Part shown: positions 1-8,342 of the stretch, piece by piece
How positions within the stretch are numbered: the stretch's first letter is position 1
How the letters are laid out: every line of letters begins with the position of its first letter
Assembly (NCBI GenBank): GCA_903919035.1
Contig: CAIXGY010000233.1
Location: forward strand, 1-36,657
Source of the DNA: an uncultured Planctomycetaceae bacterium
GTDB taxonomy: Bacteria > Planctomycetota > Planctomycetia > Pirellulales > UBA1268
Direction: 5' to 3'
DNA length: 36,657 nt
The notes under the pieces: generated by a model
Databases searched by the model: none
Seen by the model: only the letters and a program-made list of their open reading frames with translations
What the model was told of the DNA's origin: nothing
Position numbers and translations under genes: made by a program

Positions 1-789
1 CGGAGGATCGCCGACCGCTTCGCGATCGGCGCCGTGATCGTCACGCTCGGCGAGCAGGGCATGGTGGTGGTCGCCGAAGGTGACGTCTCTCTGATTCCCA
101 CGCAGGCGCGGCGCGTCTTCGACGTCACGGGCGCCGGCGACACGGCCGTGGCGATGCTCGCCGTGGCCCTCGCGGAGGGGGCCGACCTGCCGCAGGCCTG
201 CTTCCTGGCCAACGTCGCGGCGGGACTCCAGGTCGGCCGCATCGGCACGGCACGGATCGCGCGGGCCGATGTGGCCGAGGCCGTCGAGCGGGAGGAGTCG
301 AAGGCCCGGGGCAAGGTCGTCGCTCTCGAGGCACTGCGGCTGGCCGTGCGGCGGGCGCGGGCGGAGGGCAAGCGGATCGGCTTCACGAACGGCTGCTTCG
401 ACATCCTGCATCATGGTCACGTCACGCTCCTCGACGCCGCCGCCAGCGAGTGCGACGTGCTCGTCGTGGGCGTCAACTCCGACGCGTCGGTGCGGCGGCT
501 CAAGGGGCCGCCGCGGCCGTTCGTGCCGGCGGCGGAGCGGCAGGCCGTCCTCGCGGGCTTGGCGAGCGTGTCGTGGGTCTGCGAGTTCGACGCCGACACC
601 CCCCTCGACCTGATCCGGGCGGTCGAGCCCGACGTGCTCGTGAAGGGGGCCGACTACACGGTCGACCGAGTGGTCGGTGCCGACATCGTGCTGGCCCGAG
701 GCGGCCGCGTGGTGACGCCGCTGTTCGTGCCCGAGGCTTCGACGACGAACATCGTCGACCGGATCCGCGCCTCGGGGCCGCCGGCATGA
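1..789 (+). CDS. hldE: Bifunctional heptose-7-phosphate kinase / heptose-1-phosphate adenylyltransferase (3' part)
   Basis: The gene is open at the left edge of the window, so only the end of the kinase half and the whole nucleotidyltransferase half are present. The first ~95 residues are the C-terminal part of a PfkB/ribokinase fold, with the anion-hole motif GAGDTAVA that carries the catalytic Asp. The second half starts near residue 120 with TNGCFDILHHGHV, the HxGH-type signature of cytidylyltransferase-like adenylyltransferases, and ends with STTNIVDRI, typical of the HldE/RfaE C-terminus. The enzyme makes ADP-D-glycero-D-manno-heptose in the cytoplasm for lipopolysaccharide inner core. 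Its stop codon overlaps the hldD start (ATGA at 786-789), so the next enzyme of the pathway is translationally coupled. Family assignment is secure. The true start lies outside the window. Confidence 0.95.
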   Translation, partial: RRIADRFAIGAVIVTLGEQGMVVVAEGDVSLIPTQARRVFDVTGAGDTAVAMLAVALAEGADLPQACFLANVAAGLQVGRIGTARIARADVAEAVEREESKARGKVVALEALRLAVRRARAEGKRIGFTNGCFDILHHGHVTLLDAAASECDVLVVGVNSDASVRRLKGPPRPFVPAAERQAVLAGLASVSWVCEFDADTPLDLIRAVEPDVLVKGADYTVDRVVGADIVLARGGRVVTPLFVPEASTTNIVDRIRASGPPA

Positions 790-1742
790 TCCTGCTCACC
801 GGCGGCGCCGGCTTCATCGGGTCCAACATCCTCGCGGCCTGCAACGCCCGCGGCCGCGACGACGTGATCGTCGTCGACGACCTCCGCGATGGCGCCAAGT
901 GCGCGAACCTCGCAGGCCGCGTTTTTGCCGACTACCTCGACGTCGACGAACTCCTCGACGGCCTCGACGGGCTCCCGAGGCTCACGGCCGTCATCCACCA
1001 GGGGGCGTGCGTCGACACGACGGCCCGCGACGGCCGCGCGGTGATGCAGGCCAACTACACCTTCTCGAAGCGGATGCTCGCGTTGGCACGACGGCACGGA
1101 TGTCCGCTCGTCTATGCCAGTTCGGCGGCCGTCTACGGAGATGGCGGCGCGGGGTTTCGCGAGGAGCAAGCCTGCGAGCGCGCCCTCACGCCCTATGCCT
1201 TCTCGAAGTGGGCGTTCGACCAGTTCATCCGCCGCGAACTCGTCGCCGGCCGTGCCGGCGACGTGGCGATCGTGGGGCTCCGCTACTTCAACGTCTACGG
1301 TCCCGGCGAGGCCCACAAGGGACGCATGGCGAGCGTCGCCTGGCACGCGTTCCAGGCGGCGCGGCGCGGCGAGCCACCACAGCTCTTCGCCGGCAGCGAC
1401 GGCTTCGTCCGCGACTTCATCGCCGTGGCCGACGTGGCGGCGGTGAATCTCTTCTTCCTCGACGAGGCCGCGGCCGGCCGGAACCACAGCGGCATCTACA
1501 ACGTGGGCACCGGTGCGCCGCGGTCGTTCGGCGACCTCGGCCGGATCGTGGCCGCGGTGACGGGCGGGCCCGCTCCGGTCACGATCCCCTTTCCCGACGA
1601 TCTCCGCGGCCAGTACCAGGCCTACACCTGTGCCGACGTCTCCCGGCTCCGTGCCGCCGGCTGGACGCGGCCCTTCACGTCGCTCGAGGACGGGATCGCC
1701 GCCTACTGGAAGGCGCTCGGCGGTCGGATGACGGGCGGCTGA
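786..1742 (+). CDS. hldD: ADP-glyceromanno-heptose 6-epimerase
   Basis: A 318-residue short-chain dehydrogenase/reductase-type epimerase that converts ADP-D-glycero-manno-heptose to the L-glycero form, the last nucleotide-sugar step in heptose supply. The Rossmann motif LTGGAGFIGSN is at residues 3-13. The catalytic Tyr/Lys pair is seen as YAFSK (Tyr137, Lys141), and RYFNVYGPGE is the usual active-site strand. Length fits the RfaD/HldD family (about 310-330). The ATG at 786 was chosen because it begins the Rossmann fold directly and overlaps the hldE stop by four bases. There is no separate Shine-Dalgarno sequence, consistent with coupling. Its last 40 bases overlap the 3' end of the convergent nuclease gene. 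Confidence 0.95.
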   Translation: MILLTGGAGFIGSNILAACNARGRDDVIVVDDLRDGAKCANLAGRVFADYLDVDELLDGLDGLPRLTAVIHQGACVDTTARDGRAVMQANYTFSKRMLALARRHGCPLVYASSAAVYGDGGAGFREEQACERALTPYAFSKWAFDQFIRRELVAGRAGDVAIVGLRYFNVYGPGEAHKGRMASVAWHAFQAARRGEPPQLFAGSDGFVRDFIAVADVAAVNLFFLDEAAAGRNHSGIYNVGTGAPRSFGDLGRIVAAVTGGPAPVTIPFPDDLRGQYQAYTCADVSRLRAAGWTRPFTSLEDGIAAYWKALGGRMTGG

Positions 1743-2281
1743 ACGTGCGGCGGATGGAGCTGACGCCACTCCGCCGGGGGAATCGGCCGCGGATCGGCCC
1801 ACAGCCCCCGCCGGGACCGGCGGGCTGCCGCCTCGGCGGCCTCGATCTCCTCGTCGGCGCTGAAGCCTCCGAACGACCAGGCGAGCCCCTCGGCGACGAG
1901 TGCACGATTGACGTTCGTGTCGCCCGCCCAGAGCACGCCGAGTAGCCGGCCGTGCTGGTCGCGGGCCTCGCCGGTCACGCGGACGGCCGGGCCGATCTTC
2001 GTGGCGAGCGTTGCACGGGCCACGTCGCCGTAGGGCTGGCCATGCTCCGGCGCGTCGATGCCCACGAGTCGGATCTTGATCGCGCGGCCCTGCGTGTCGA
2101 GGCAGGTGACGGTGTCGCCATCGTGCACGGTTTGCACCCGCCACAAGGGCCGGCCCGCGGCATCGCGGCGCGGGCACATGGGTGCGGCCAGCGTGATCAC
2201 CGCCGATACGACCGCGGCCACGATCACCCAGGTCGTGCGGAAGCGGCGCGGAAGACCCCGGGGGGGCGGCGGGATTTTCAT
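1703..2281 (-). CDS. Membrane-anchored SNase-type (thermonuclease) nuclease
   Basis: A 192-residue protein with one N-terminal hydrophobic segment (about residues 16-34), which is a signal anchor or signal peptide, followed by a staphylococcal-nuclease OB-fold (about 45-160). The calcium and catalytic signature is complete: HDGDT at 53-57, IRLVGIDAPE with Arg71 and Glu79, and Arg112 in DQHGRLLG. These match Arg35, Glu43 and Arg87 of staphylococcal nuclease. An active, secreted or periplasmic-face Ca2+-dependent nuclease is therefore likely. Residues after about 165 are proline-rich and probably disordered. The gene is convergent with hldD, overlapping it by 40 bp, and divergent from serS. Substrate preference (DNA or RNA, nutrient or defence) cannot be told from sequence. 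Confidence 0.88.
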   Translation of the reverse strand: MKIPPPPRGLPRRFRTTWVIVAAVVSAVITLAAPMCPRRDAAGRPLWRVQTVHDGDTVTCLDTQGRAIKIRLVGIDAPEHGQPYGDVARATLATKIGPAVRVTGEARDQHGRLLGVLWAGDTNVNRALVAEGLAWSFGGFSADEEIEAAEAAARRSRRGLWADPRPIPPAEWRQLHPPHVQPPVIRPPSAFQ

Positions 2282-2304
2282 GGGTCGCCGGCCCAGTATA
2301 CGAT
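2275..2304 (+). promoter_or_regulatory. Candidate serS promoter
   Basis: TTTTCA (2275-2280), an 18-nt spacer, then TACGAT (2299-2304). A GGAG Shine-Dalgarno sequence at 2322-2325 stands 6 nt before the GTG start. The -35 match is moderate. The layout agrees with the other TACNNT boxes seen in this window. Confidence 0.45.
2295..2300 (-). promoter_or_regulatory. Candidate -10 box (TATACT) for the SNase gene
   Basis: Read on the minus strand, TATACT lies 13 nt before the nuclease ATG. It overlaps by two bases the plus-strand -10 box of serS, so the two divergent genes appear to share one core promoter segment. No convincing -35 box was found at 16-18 nt. Confidence 0.4.
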
Positions 2305-2331
2305 CGGGCCCGCACCCTCTCGGAGTCAGCC

Positions 2332-3609
2332 GTGCTCGACCGCCGCTTCGTCGCCGACAACGTGGATCTCGTCACCGCCAACTGCCGCCGGCGGGGTTCG
2401 TCCGCCGACGTCGCCCGCTTCGCCGACCTGGATCGTCAGCGGCGTCAGGTGCAGGCCGACATCGACCGACTCAATCAGCAGGCCGGACTGGTGAGCAAGT
2501 CGATCGGCAAGGCGGCCGACGCCGCCGAACGCGAGGCCAGGAAGTCCGAGGGGCGCAGGCTCCGCGAGGAAATTTCCACGCTCGAGGCGCGGGCGGCCGA
2601 GATCGTGGGGGAGTGTGACGTGATCCTCCGCGCGATTCCCAACCTCACGCACCCCGCAGCTCCGGAAGGGGGCGAGGCCGACGCGGTGGAGATCCGTCGC
2701 GGGGCGACCCCCGTGCGGTCGTTCGATTTCAAACCCCTCGACCACGTGGCGCTCGGCGAGAACCTGCGGCTCTTCGACTTCGAGGCGGGCGCGAAGGTGG
2801 CGGGCCACGGCTTTTACTTCCTCACCGGCGACGCGGTGCTCCTGGAGCTGGCGCTGCAGCGCTACGCGGTGGGCCTGCTCGTGGGCGAGGGGTTCACGCC
2901 GATGACCACGCCCGACCTGGCGCGGGACGTGATCCTCGAAGGCACCGGCTTCATGCCCCGTGGGCCGGAGACCCAGATCTACTCGATCGCCGGCACGGAT
3001 CTCTCGCTCGTGGCCACGGCGGAGATCACGCTCGGCGGCGCCTTCCACGAGCGGATCTTCGAGGCCGACGAGTTGCCCCTCACCCTCTGCGGCATCAGCC
3101 ACTGCTTCCGCACCGAGGCCGGCGCCCACGGCAAGGCCACCCGCGGGCTCTACCGCGTCCACCAGTTCACGAAGGTGGAGATGTTCGCGTTCACGAAGCC
3201 CGACGAGAGCGGGGCGATGCACGAGCGGCTGCTCGACCTCGAATGCCGGCTCTTCGACGGCCTCGGCATCCCGTACCGCGTCGTCGACACGGCGGCCGGG
3301 GATCTCGGCGGCCCGGCCTACCGGAAGTACGACCTCGAAGCCTGGATGCCCGGCCGTGGCGAAGGCGGTGAGTGGGGTGAGGTGACGAGCACGTCGAACT
3401 GCACCGACTACCAGTCGCGGCGGCTCGGCCTGCGGTACCGCACGCCCGGCGAAAAGGGGACGCAGTTCGTCCACACGCTCAACGGCACCGCGATCGCGAT
3501 CAGCCGCGCGATCATCGCCGTCCTGGAAAACCACCAGAACGCCGATGGCACAGTGACGGTGCCGGCCGCCCTCGTGCCCTGGATGGGCAAGGACGTGATC
3601 GGCCGCTGA
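2332..3609 (+). CDS. serS: Serine--tRNA ligase
   Basis: A 425-residue class II aminoacyl-tRNA synthetase that charges tRNA-Ser. The N-terminal ~110 residues form the long antiparallel coiled-coil arm that contacts the variable arm of tRNA-Ser. The catalytic core carries TAEI (serine binding), the motif 2 stretch GISHCFRTEAGAHGKATRGL with its arginines, and the motif 3 stretch LNGTAIAISRAIIAVLENHQ. Length is normal for bacterial SerRS. Start: a GTG at 2332 with GGAG 6 nt upstream; the protein then begins MLDRRFVADN, the standard SerRS N-terminus. The gene ends only 6 bp from the end of the convergent S1-domain gene, so the two transcripts must terminate within or past each other. Confidence 0.97.
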   Translation: MLDRRFVADNVDLVTANCRRRGSSADVARFADLDRQRRQVQADIDRLNQQAGLVSKSIGKAADAAEREARKSEGRRLREEISTLEARAAEIVGECDVILRAIPNLTHPAAPEGGEADAVEIRRGATPVRSFDFKPLDHVALGENLRLFDFEAGAKVAGHGFYFLTGDAVLLELALQRYAVGLLVGEGFTPMTTPDLARDVILEGTGFMPRGPETQIYSIAGTDLSLVATAEITLGGAFHERIFEADELPLTLCGISHCFRTEAGAHGKATRGLYRVHQFTKVEMFAFTKPDESGAMHERLLDLECRLFDGLGIPYRVVDTAAGDLGGPAYRKYDLEAWMPGRGEGGEWGEVTSTSNCTDYQSRRLGLRYRTPGEKGTQFVHTLNGTAIAISRAIIAVLENHQNADGTVTVPAALVPWMGKDVIGR

Positions 3610-3615
3610 TGGCCG

Positions 3616-5211
3616 TCACCAGCGGAGGCCGAACCTGGCCCCCGCCGAGTCGCCGCCGAGGCCGCCCTTCAGTGGCGCGGTCCGCTTTCTCGCGGGCGGC
3701 GGAGGCGGCTCGTCCGGGGCGGCTTCCTCCGGCTCCTCGGCCGCGGCCTTCACCGCCGGTGTCGGAGCGAGCGCCTTGATCGACAGCGAGATCCGCTGGG
3801 CCTCGGGGTCACAGGTGAGCACGCGGCACTCCACGTCCTGCCCCTCGCGAACCACGTCGGCCACGCTGCGGACGTGACGCGTGGCGAGTTCCGAGACGTG
3901 AACGAGCCCCTCGACGCCGGGTTCGAGCTTCACGAACGCGCCGAACTGGGCGATCCGGCTCACCACGCCGCGCACGGTGGCGCCGACGTGATACTTCGCC
4001 GCGGCCCGCTTCCACGGGCTCTCCACGAGGTCGCGGGCGGAGAGGCCGATCTTGCCGGTCTGATGGTCGATCTTCTTGACGATCACGCGGATCTTCTGGC
4101 CCGGCTGGAGCACGTCGGCGGGGTTCGCCACGCGATCCCACGAGAGTTCGCTGACGTGGACGAGACCCTCCACGCCGCTGCCGATGTCGACGAAGGCGCC
4201 GAAGTCGCGCACGGTCCGCACCGTGCCGTCGAGTTCCGTGCCGGGCTCGAGTGTCTCGAGCAGCTTCGTCTTGGCTTCCGCGGCCTGCTTTTCGATCACG
4301 GCCCGCCGGGAGAGGACGAGCCGCCGGGCTGCCGGGACGATGTCGGTCACGAGGCTGTCGAGGGTCTGGCCGACCATTTCCTCGAGGTTCTCGACCCGCC
4401 ACACGCTCACGAGACTCGCCGGCATGAAGCCGCGGAGCCCCGCCACGTCGCACTCGAGGCCGCCCTTGTTCGCCCCGATGACCTTGGCGGCCACCACCAT
4501 GCCGGCCTGCAATTGCGACCAGTCCTCGACCGCCACGGCGTGGTGGGCGAGGGCGACGTCGTAGAGGTTGTCGTCGTCGTTTCGACCGCCGACCGTGACC
4601 TCGATCGCCGACCCCACCTCCGGCACATCGAGCCCGGCGGCGACGAGGCTGGCGAGCTTCAACGCGCCTTGACGGCGACCGCCGAGATCGATGAAGGCCG
4701 TGTCGGGACCGATTGCCAGCACCGTGCCGGTGGCGCGGGTTCCCGGCTCGAGCGGCGCCTCCAGACGGCCGGCCGCTGCCGACGCGAGCAGATCATCCAC
4801 CTCGACACCCGCCAATGCCGCGTCGAACTCGGCTGCAAGTTCATCGTCGAGATCGGCCCGGACGTTCGGCACGGCCACACGGTGCGCGGGAGGAGCATTG
4901 TCGGCCCGCGGGCCACGCGGGGCATCGCGGCGGCGGCCCTTCCGTCCCGCGTCGTCCCGCGGGGGCGGCTGCGAGGCGGCGGGCTCAGGTGCCTGGACTG
5001 GCTTCACCGGACCGGCGTCGGCCTCGGCCGCAGGTGGCTCGCCCGCCGAGCCCGCCGGCGTCAGGTAGACGTGTCGCGGCGCGAGCGACGGCGACTTCAC
5101 CCCGGGCCGCTGCGTGCCGATCGCGATGCGACGGGGCGCACCGGATTCGGCGGAAGGCGCACCCACGTCGGGCGCGTCGTCACCGGTTGAGCTGTCGGGC
5201 GTGTTGGTCAT
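3616..5211 (-). CDS. S1-domain RNA-binding protein (ribosomal protein S1-like, four S1 repeats)
   Basis: A 531-residue protein. Residues 1-150 are acidic/proline/alanine-rich and probably disordered. Four S1 OB-fold repeats follow: about 155-225 (degenerate), 236-303, 323-392 (GTVRTVRDFGAFVDIGSGVEGLVHVSELS) split here as TVRDFGAFVDI and GLVHVSELS, and 409-480 (ISRIAQFGAFVKL-like, again GLVHVSEL). The last two are canonical. The C-terminus is a proline-rich linker followed by KGGLGG...FGLRW, a tail seen in planctomycete S1 proteins. By family it binds single-stranded mRNA and acts in translation initiation or RNA turnover; E. coli S1 has six repeats. With four repeats and a long N-terminal extension, equivalence to RpsA is an inference. 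A tRNA-Leu gene lies 26 bp upstream on the same strand. Confidence 0.85.
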   Translation of the reverse strand: MTNTPDSSTGDDAPDVGAPSAESGAPRRIAIGTQRPGVKSPSLAPRHVYLTPAGSAGEPPAAEADAGPVKPVQAPEPAASQPPPRDDAGRKGRRRDAPRGPRADNAPPAHRVAVPNVRADLDDELAAEFDAALAGVEVDDLLASAAAGRLEAPLEPGTRATGTVLAIGPDTAFIDLGGRRQGALKLASLVAAGLDVPEVGSAIEVTVGGRNDDDNLYDVALAHHAVAVEDWSQLQAGMVVAAKVIGANKGGLECDVAGLRGFMPASLVSVWRVENLEEMVGQTLDSLVTDIVPAARRLVLSRRAVIEKQAAEAKTKLLETLEPGTELDGTVRTVRDFGAFVDIGSGVEGLVHVSELSWDRVANPADVLQPGQKIRVIVKKIDHQTGKIGLSARDLVESPWKRAAAKYHVGATVRGVVSRIAQFGAFVKLEPGVEGLVHVSELATRHVRSVADVVREGQDVECRVLTCDPEAQRISLSIKALAPTPAVKAAAEEPEEAAPDEPPPPPARKRTAPLKGGLGGDSAGARFGLRW

Positions 5212-5237
5212 CTGCCGCGACCGACCGGGGCGAGAAG

Positions 5238-5321
5238 TGCGGGAAACAGGACTTGAACCTGCACGGTATTACTACCACCAGGCCCTCAACCTGGCGCGTC
5301 TGCCAATTCCGCCATTCCCGC
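5238..5321 (-). tRNA. tRNA-Leu (anticodon GAG)
   Basis: Read on the minus strand, the 7-bp acceptor stem GCGGGAA/TTCCCGC closes the molecule, with A as discriminator base and no encoded CCA. The anticodon stem CCAGG/CCTGG encloses the loop TTGAGGG, giving anticodon GAG (reads CUC/CUU). GGTTCAAGTCC is the T-arm, and a long variable arm between the anticodon and T arms marks a class II tRNA. Length is 84 nt. It sits between the DUF6580-like gene and the S1 gene, both on the same strand. Confidence 0.95.
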
Positions 5322-5342
5322 GGCGAGTGGAGGCCGGACGGT

Positions 5343-5357
5343 GCGGTTCAAAACCGC
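5343..5357. other. Small inverted repeat between the DUF6580-like gene and tRNA-Leu
   Basis: GCGGTT and AACCGC pair as a 6-bp stem with a 3-nt loop. It lies 41 nt past the stop of the minus-strand membrane-protein gene and just upstream of the tRNA. It could be a weak terminator, but there is no T-tract after it on either strand. Confidence 0.3.
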
Positions 5358-5398
5358 GACGGCCGACTGACTGACTGCATTCTCGATCCGTTCGCGTG

Positions 5399-6034
5399 TC
5401 AGTCAAGCCGCCCCGCGGCCGCGGCGGCTGCCGGCACCGGAACGGCTTCCCGGGCAGCGATCGCCGCTCCGATTCGCTCGGCCACAGCCAGCCCGCCGAA
5501 CACGATCCCGGTCCATGCCAGATCCTCGAGCGGCCGAACGAACGGCAGGCCAGCCGCCAGGCAGGCGACGAACCCTGCGGCCGTCCGAGGGTAGTCGGCG
5601 GTGAGGGCCCAGTGGGCGGCGTTCGTGACGAAGAAGAACACGAGCGAGCCGGCCAGCGCACCCTGCACGACGGCCGGCCAGCGACCGCGGCGAAGAAGAT
5701 CGCCGAAAACGACCGGAAAGGCCGTCGCGGCATAGACCACCGCTGTCATCCACGGGTTGTCGTATCCAGGCAACGCGAGATTGCCGATCGACAGCGCAAC
5801 CAGAGGCACGGCAGCTGCGACCAGTCGGTTGGCGAACAGCGTGCCCGCCGCGAGCGCGACCGCGACGAAGGGAGTGACGTTCCAGAGGCGCACGCCCTGC
5901 CACTCGGGCCGCCACAGCCGACCCACGACCGCCACCGCCACCAGAGCGGCCCAGGCCACGGCGAGTGCCGCCGGAGTCCAGCGGTCAAAACGCCCGCCGA
6001 CGGTCGGCCGGGATTCGGGGTGGTGCATCGGCAT
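5399..6034 (-). CDS. DUF6580-like integral membrane protein
   Basis: A 211-residue very hydrophobic protein with six or seven predicted membrane segments (about 21-39, 53-68, 70-88, 93-112, 122-140, 150-167, 172-190). The NVTPFVAVALAAGTLF stretch and the FFFVTNAAHW motif in the fifth segment fit my memory of the DUF6580 family, small bacterial membrane proteins of unknown role that look like vitamin-transporter S components. No catalytic or binding residue can be named. Start: the ATG at 6034 has a GGAGG box (6045-6049 on the plus strand) 10 nt upstream; a second ATG two codons later is possible. It is divergent from the fadB-like gene. Function unknown. Confidence 0.7.
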   Translation of the reverse strand: MPMHHPESRPTVGGRFDRWTPAALAVAWAALVAVAVVGRLWRPEWQGVRLWNVTPFVAVALAAGTLFANRLVAAAVPLVALSIGNLALPGYDNPWMTAVVYAATAFPVVFGDLLRRGRWPAVVQGALAGSLVFFFVTNAAHWALTADYPRTAAGFVACLAAGLPFVRPLEDLAWTGIVFGGLAVAERIGAAIAAREAVPVPAAAAAAGRLD

Positions 6035-6081
6035 CGGTGACTGGCCTCCGTGCGGGTCGCGAACCGTCGGCCACCGCGGCT

Positions 6082-6111
6082 TTGCCGCCCCGGAAACCGT
6101 GCCGATACACT
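6082..6111 (+). promoter_or_regulatory. Candidate promoter of the fadB-like gene
   Basis: TTGCCG (6082-6087), an 18-nt spacer and TACACT (6106-6111), about 47 nt before the ATG. It would drive the two-gene fadB-fadA-like operon. No fatty-acid-responsive operator could be recognised. Confidence 0.5.
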
Positions 6112-6158
6112 AGCGGTTTTCCGCCCCGGGGCAAGCGAAACCACAGCCAGAACCCCGC

Positions 6159-8342
6159 ATGCCCGCCAGCGCAACGGATTTTGCCACACTCGCGGTCGAG
6201 CGGCACGACGACGGGATCGCGGTGCTGTCGTTCGCCGTGCCGGATCACGGGCTCAACGTGATCACGCCGGCCGTCGTCGCCGATCTGGCGGCCGCGCTCG
6301 ACGAACTCGACCGTGGCCCCGCCCCGGCGGCCCTGTTCGTCCGCTCCGCCAGGGAGGGCTCGTTCTTTGCCGGCGCCGACGTCGCCCGGCTCGGGGGCCT
6401 CCGGAATCTGCCGGCGGGCGAAATCTCGCGGCTGTGCGATGCCGGCCGTGCGCTCTTCGGCCGACTGTCGGCTGCCACGTGGCCGAGCGTGGCGGTGATC
6501 GACGGCGTGTGCCTCGGCGGCGGCCTGGAACTCGCACTGGCCTGTGACCTGCGGGTCGCCACGACCGACCCACGGACGGCCCTCGGCTTTCCGGAGGTCA
6601 AACTCGGCCTCCTGCCCGGCTGGGGCGGCACCGTCCGCCTGCCCCGTCTCATCGGCCCCGGCCCGGCGGTCGAAATGATCGCGTCGGGAGAGAGCGTGGC
6701 CGCTGCCGCAGCGGAGCGCATGGGGCTCGTCGACGCCTGCGTGCCCACCGCGGCGGCACTCGAGACGGCCCGCCGGCTCGTGGAGATGCATCGCGCGACC
6801 GGGTTCATCGGAGCCCGGCGGCGGCGCATGGCCGCGGCTCTGGACGTCGATCCGGCGGAACGTGATTTTCTCGCGGCGACCTCGACGGCCGTGATCCTCG
6901 GCCGCACCGGTGGCCACTATCCGGCTCCGCCCGCGATCCTGCGGTCGATCCTCGCCGGCACCGCCGTCGATGCGGCCGCCGCGGGGCGCGTCGAGTCCGA
7001 CGCCTTCGAGTCGCTGGCGCGAACCGATGTCGCGGCGAACCTGCTGCGGGTCTTCCAGATCGGCGAGCGGAACCGCCGCGACTCGGGCGTGGAGTCGGGA
7101 GCCCCCGCCGCGGTCCGCGCCGCTCCGGCCGTCGTCGGTGCGGGGATCATGGGTGGCGGCATTGCGGCGAGTCATCTGCGGGCGGGCTTTCCTGTGACGC
7201 TCGTCGACATCGACGCCAACGCCCTCGCGGGCAGTGTCTCGGACATCCTCGAGGAGGCGGCCTGGGATCGTGTGACGAAGCGGAGCGACTCCGCTCGGGC
7301 GCTCGGGCTGGCGGGCCGACTCCGCACCTCGACGGCACTGACAACGCTGGCGGGGGCGGATCTCGTCGTGGAGAGCGTCACCGAACGGCCCGACGTGAAG
7401 CAGGCGGTGCTCGCCGACATCGAGCGGATGGTTTCTGCCGACGCGATCATCTGCACGAACACGTCCACCAATCCGATCGCGCGGCTTGCCGAGTCGCTGA
7501 CACGGCCGGAGCGGTTCTGCGGGATGCACTTCTTCAACCCGGTTCGCCGCATGACGCTCGTGGAGATCGTCCGCGGGCCGGCCACGGACGATGCGACGGT
7601 GGCAGCGGCCGTGGCCCACGCCAAGCGGCTGGGCAAATGTCCGATCGTGGTTCGCGACGCGCCCGGATTCTTCGTGAACCGCGTGCTCATGCCCTACCTG
7701 CACGAGGCGACGGAACTGGTGCGCGAGGGCGTCGATCCCGCGCGGATCGACCGCGTGGCGCGGGCCTTCGGGATGCCGATGGGACCCATCGAGCTCTACG
7801 ACATGATCGGTCTCGACACGGCCTTCTACGCCGGCCTCGTGCTCTCGGCGGCGTACGGCGACCGGATCGAGGCCTCGCCCCTCATCCCGGCGCTCGTGAA
7901 GTCGGGGCGACTGGGCCGCAAGACGGGCTCCGGGTTCTATCGCTACTCGGGCGCCGGCCAGAGGGCGCGGATCGTGGGCGTCGACGACGAGGCCCGGGCC
8001 GCGCTCGCGAGATACGCACTGCCGCCTCGGGCCACGAGCGACCGCACCATCGCCGACCGACTGCTGCTGCCGATGCTGCTCGAGGCGCTGCGTGCGCTCG
8101 ACGAGGGCATCGTCCGCGACGGCCGCGACGTGGATCTCGCCGTGATCCATGCCCTGGGGTTCCCCGCGTTTCGCGGCGGACTGCTCGCCTGGGCCGACAC
8201 GCTCGGAGCCGTCGAGGTCGTGCGGCGGCTCGAACCACTGGCCGACCTGGGGCCGCGGATGCTGCCTCCGCCCCGACTCGTCGCCCTGGCGCGGGAGGAG
8301 GGGCGGTTCAGCGAACCCGTCGGGGGAGCCATGCCGCCATGA
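6159..8342 (+). CDS. fadB: Multifunctional enoyl-CoA hydratase / 3-hydroxyacyl-CoA dehydrogenase (FadB/FadJ type)
   Basis: A 727-residue two-domain enzyme that hydrates trans-2-enoyl-CoA and oxidises the L-3-hydroxyacyl-CoA with NAD+. The N-terminal crotonase domain (about 1-300) has the oxyanion loop FFAGADVARLGG and both catalytic glutamates, Glu124 in GGGLELAL and Glu146 in FPEVKLGLLPGWGGT. The dehydrogenase part starts near residue 322 with VVGAGIMGGGIAASH (NAD-binding GxGxxG). It carries GMHFFNPV with the catalytic His457, followed by the C-terminal helical domains (APGFFVNRVLMPYLHE and a second copy to the end). Length matches FadB/FadJ (about 715-730). The stop overlaps the thiolase start (ATGA), so both subunits of a trifunctional-like complex are probably made in coupled fashion. 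FadB versus FadJ cannot be decided here. Confidence 0.93.
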   Translation: MPASATDFATLAVERHDDGIAVLSFAVPDHGLNVITPAVVADLAAALDELDRGPAPAALFVRSAREGSFFAGADVARLGGLRNLPAGEISRLCDAGRALFGRLSAATWPSVAVIDGVCLGGGLELALACDLRVATTDPRTALGFPEVKLGLLPGWGGTVRLPRLIGPGPAVEMIASGESVAAAAAERMGLVDACVPTAAALETARRLVEMHRATGFIGARRRRMAAALDVDPAERDFLAATSTAVILGRTGGHYPAPPAILRSILAGTAVDAAAAGRVESDAFESLARTDVAANLLRVFQIGERNRRDSGVESGAPAAVRAAPAVVGAGIMGGGIAASHLRAGFPVTLVDIDANALAGSVSDILEEAAWDRVTKRSDSARALGLAGRLRTSTALTTLAGADLVVESVTERPDVKQAVLADIERMVSADAIICTNTSTNPIARLAESLTRPERFCGMHFFNPVRRMTLVEIVRGPATDDATVAAAVAHAKRLGKCPIVVRDAPGFFVNRVLMPYLHEATELVREGVDPARIDRVARAFGMPMGPIELYDMIGLDTAFYAGLVLSAAYGDRIEASPLIPALVKSGRLGRKTGSGFYRYSGAGQRARIVGVDDEARAALARYALPPRATSDRTIADRLLLPMLLEALRALDEGIVRDGRDVDLAVIHALGFPAFRGGLLAWADTLGAVEVVRRLEPLADLGPRMLPPPRLVALAREEGRFSEPVGGAMPP

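Noticed and set aside
5380-5400. GACT triplet repeat (GACTGACTGACT near 5365-5377) as a meaningful microsatellite
   Set aside because: Only three units, in a non-coding spacer, with nothing else to support a role.
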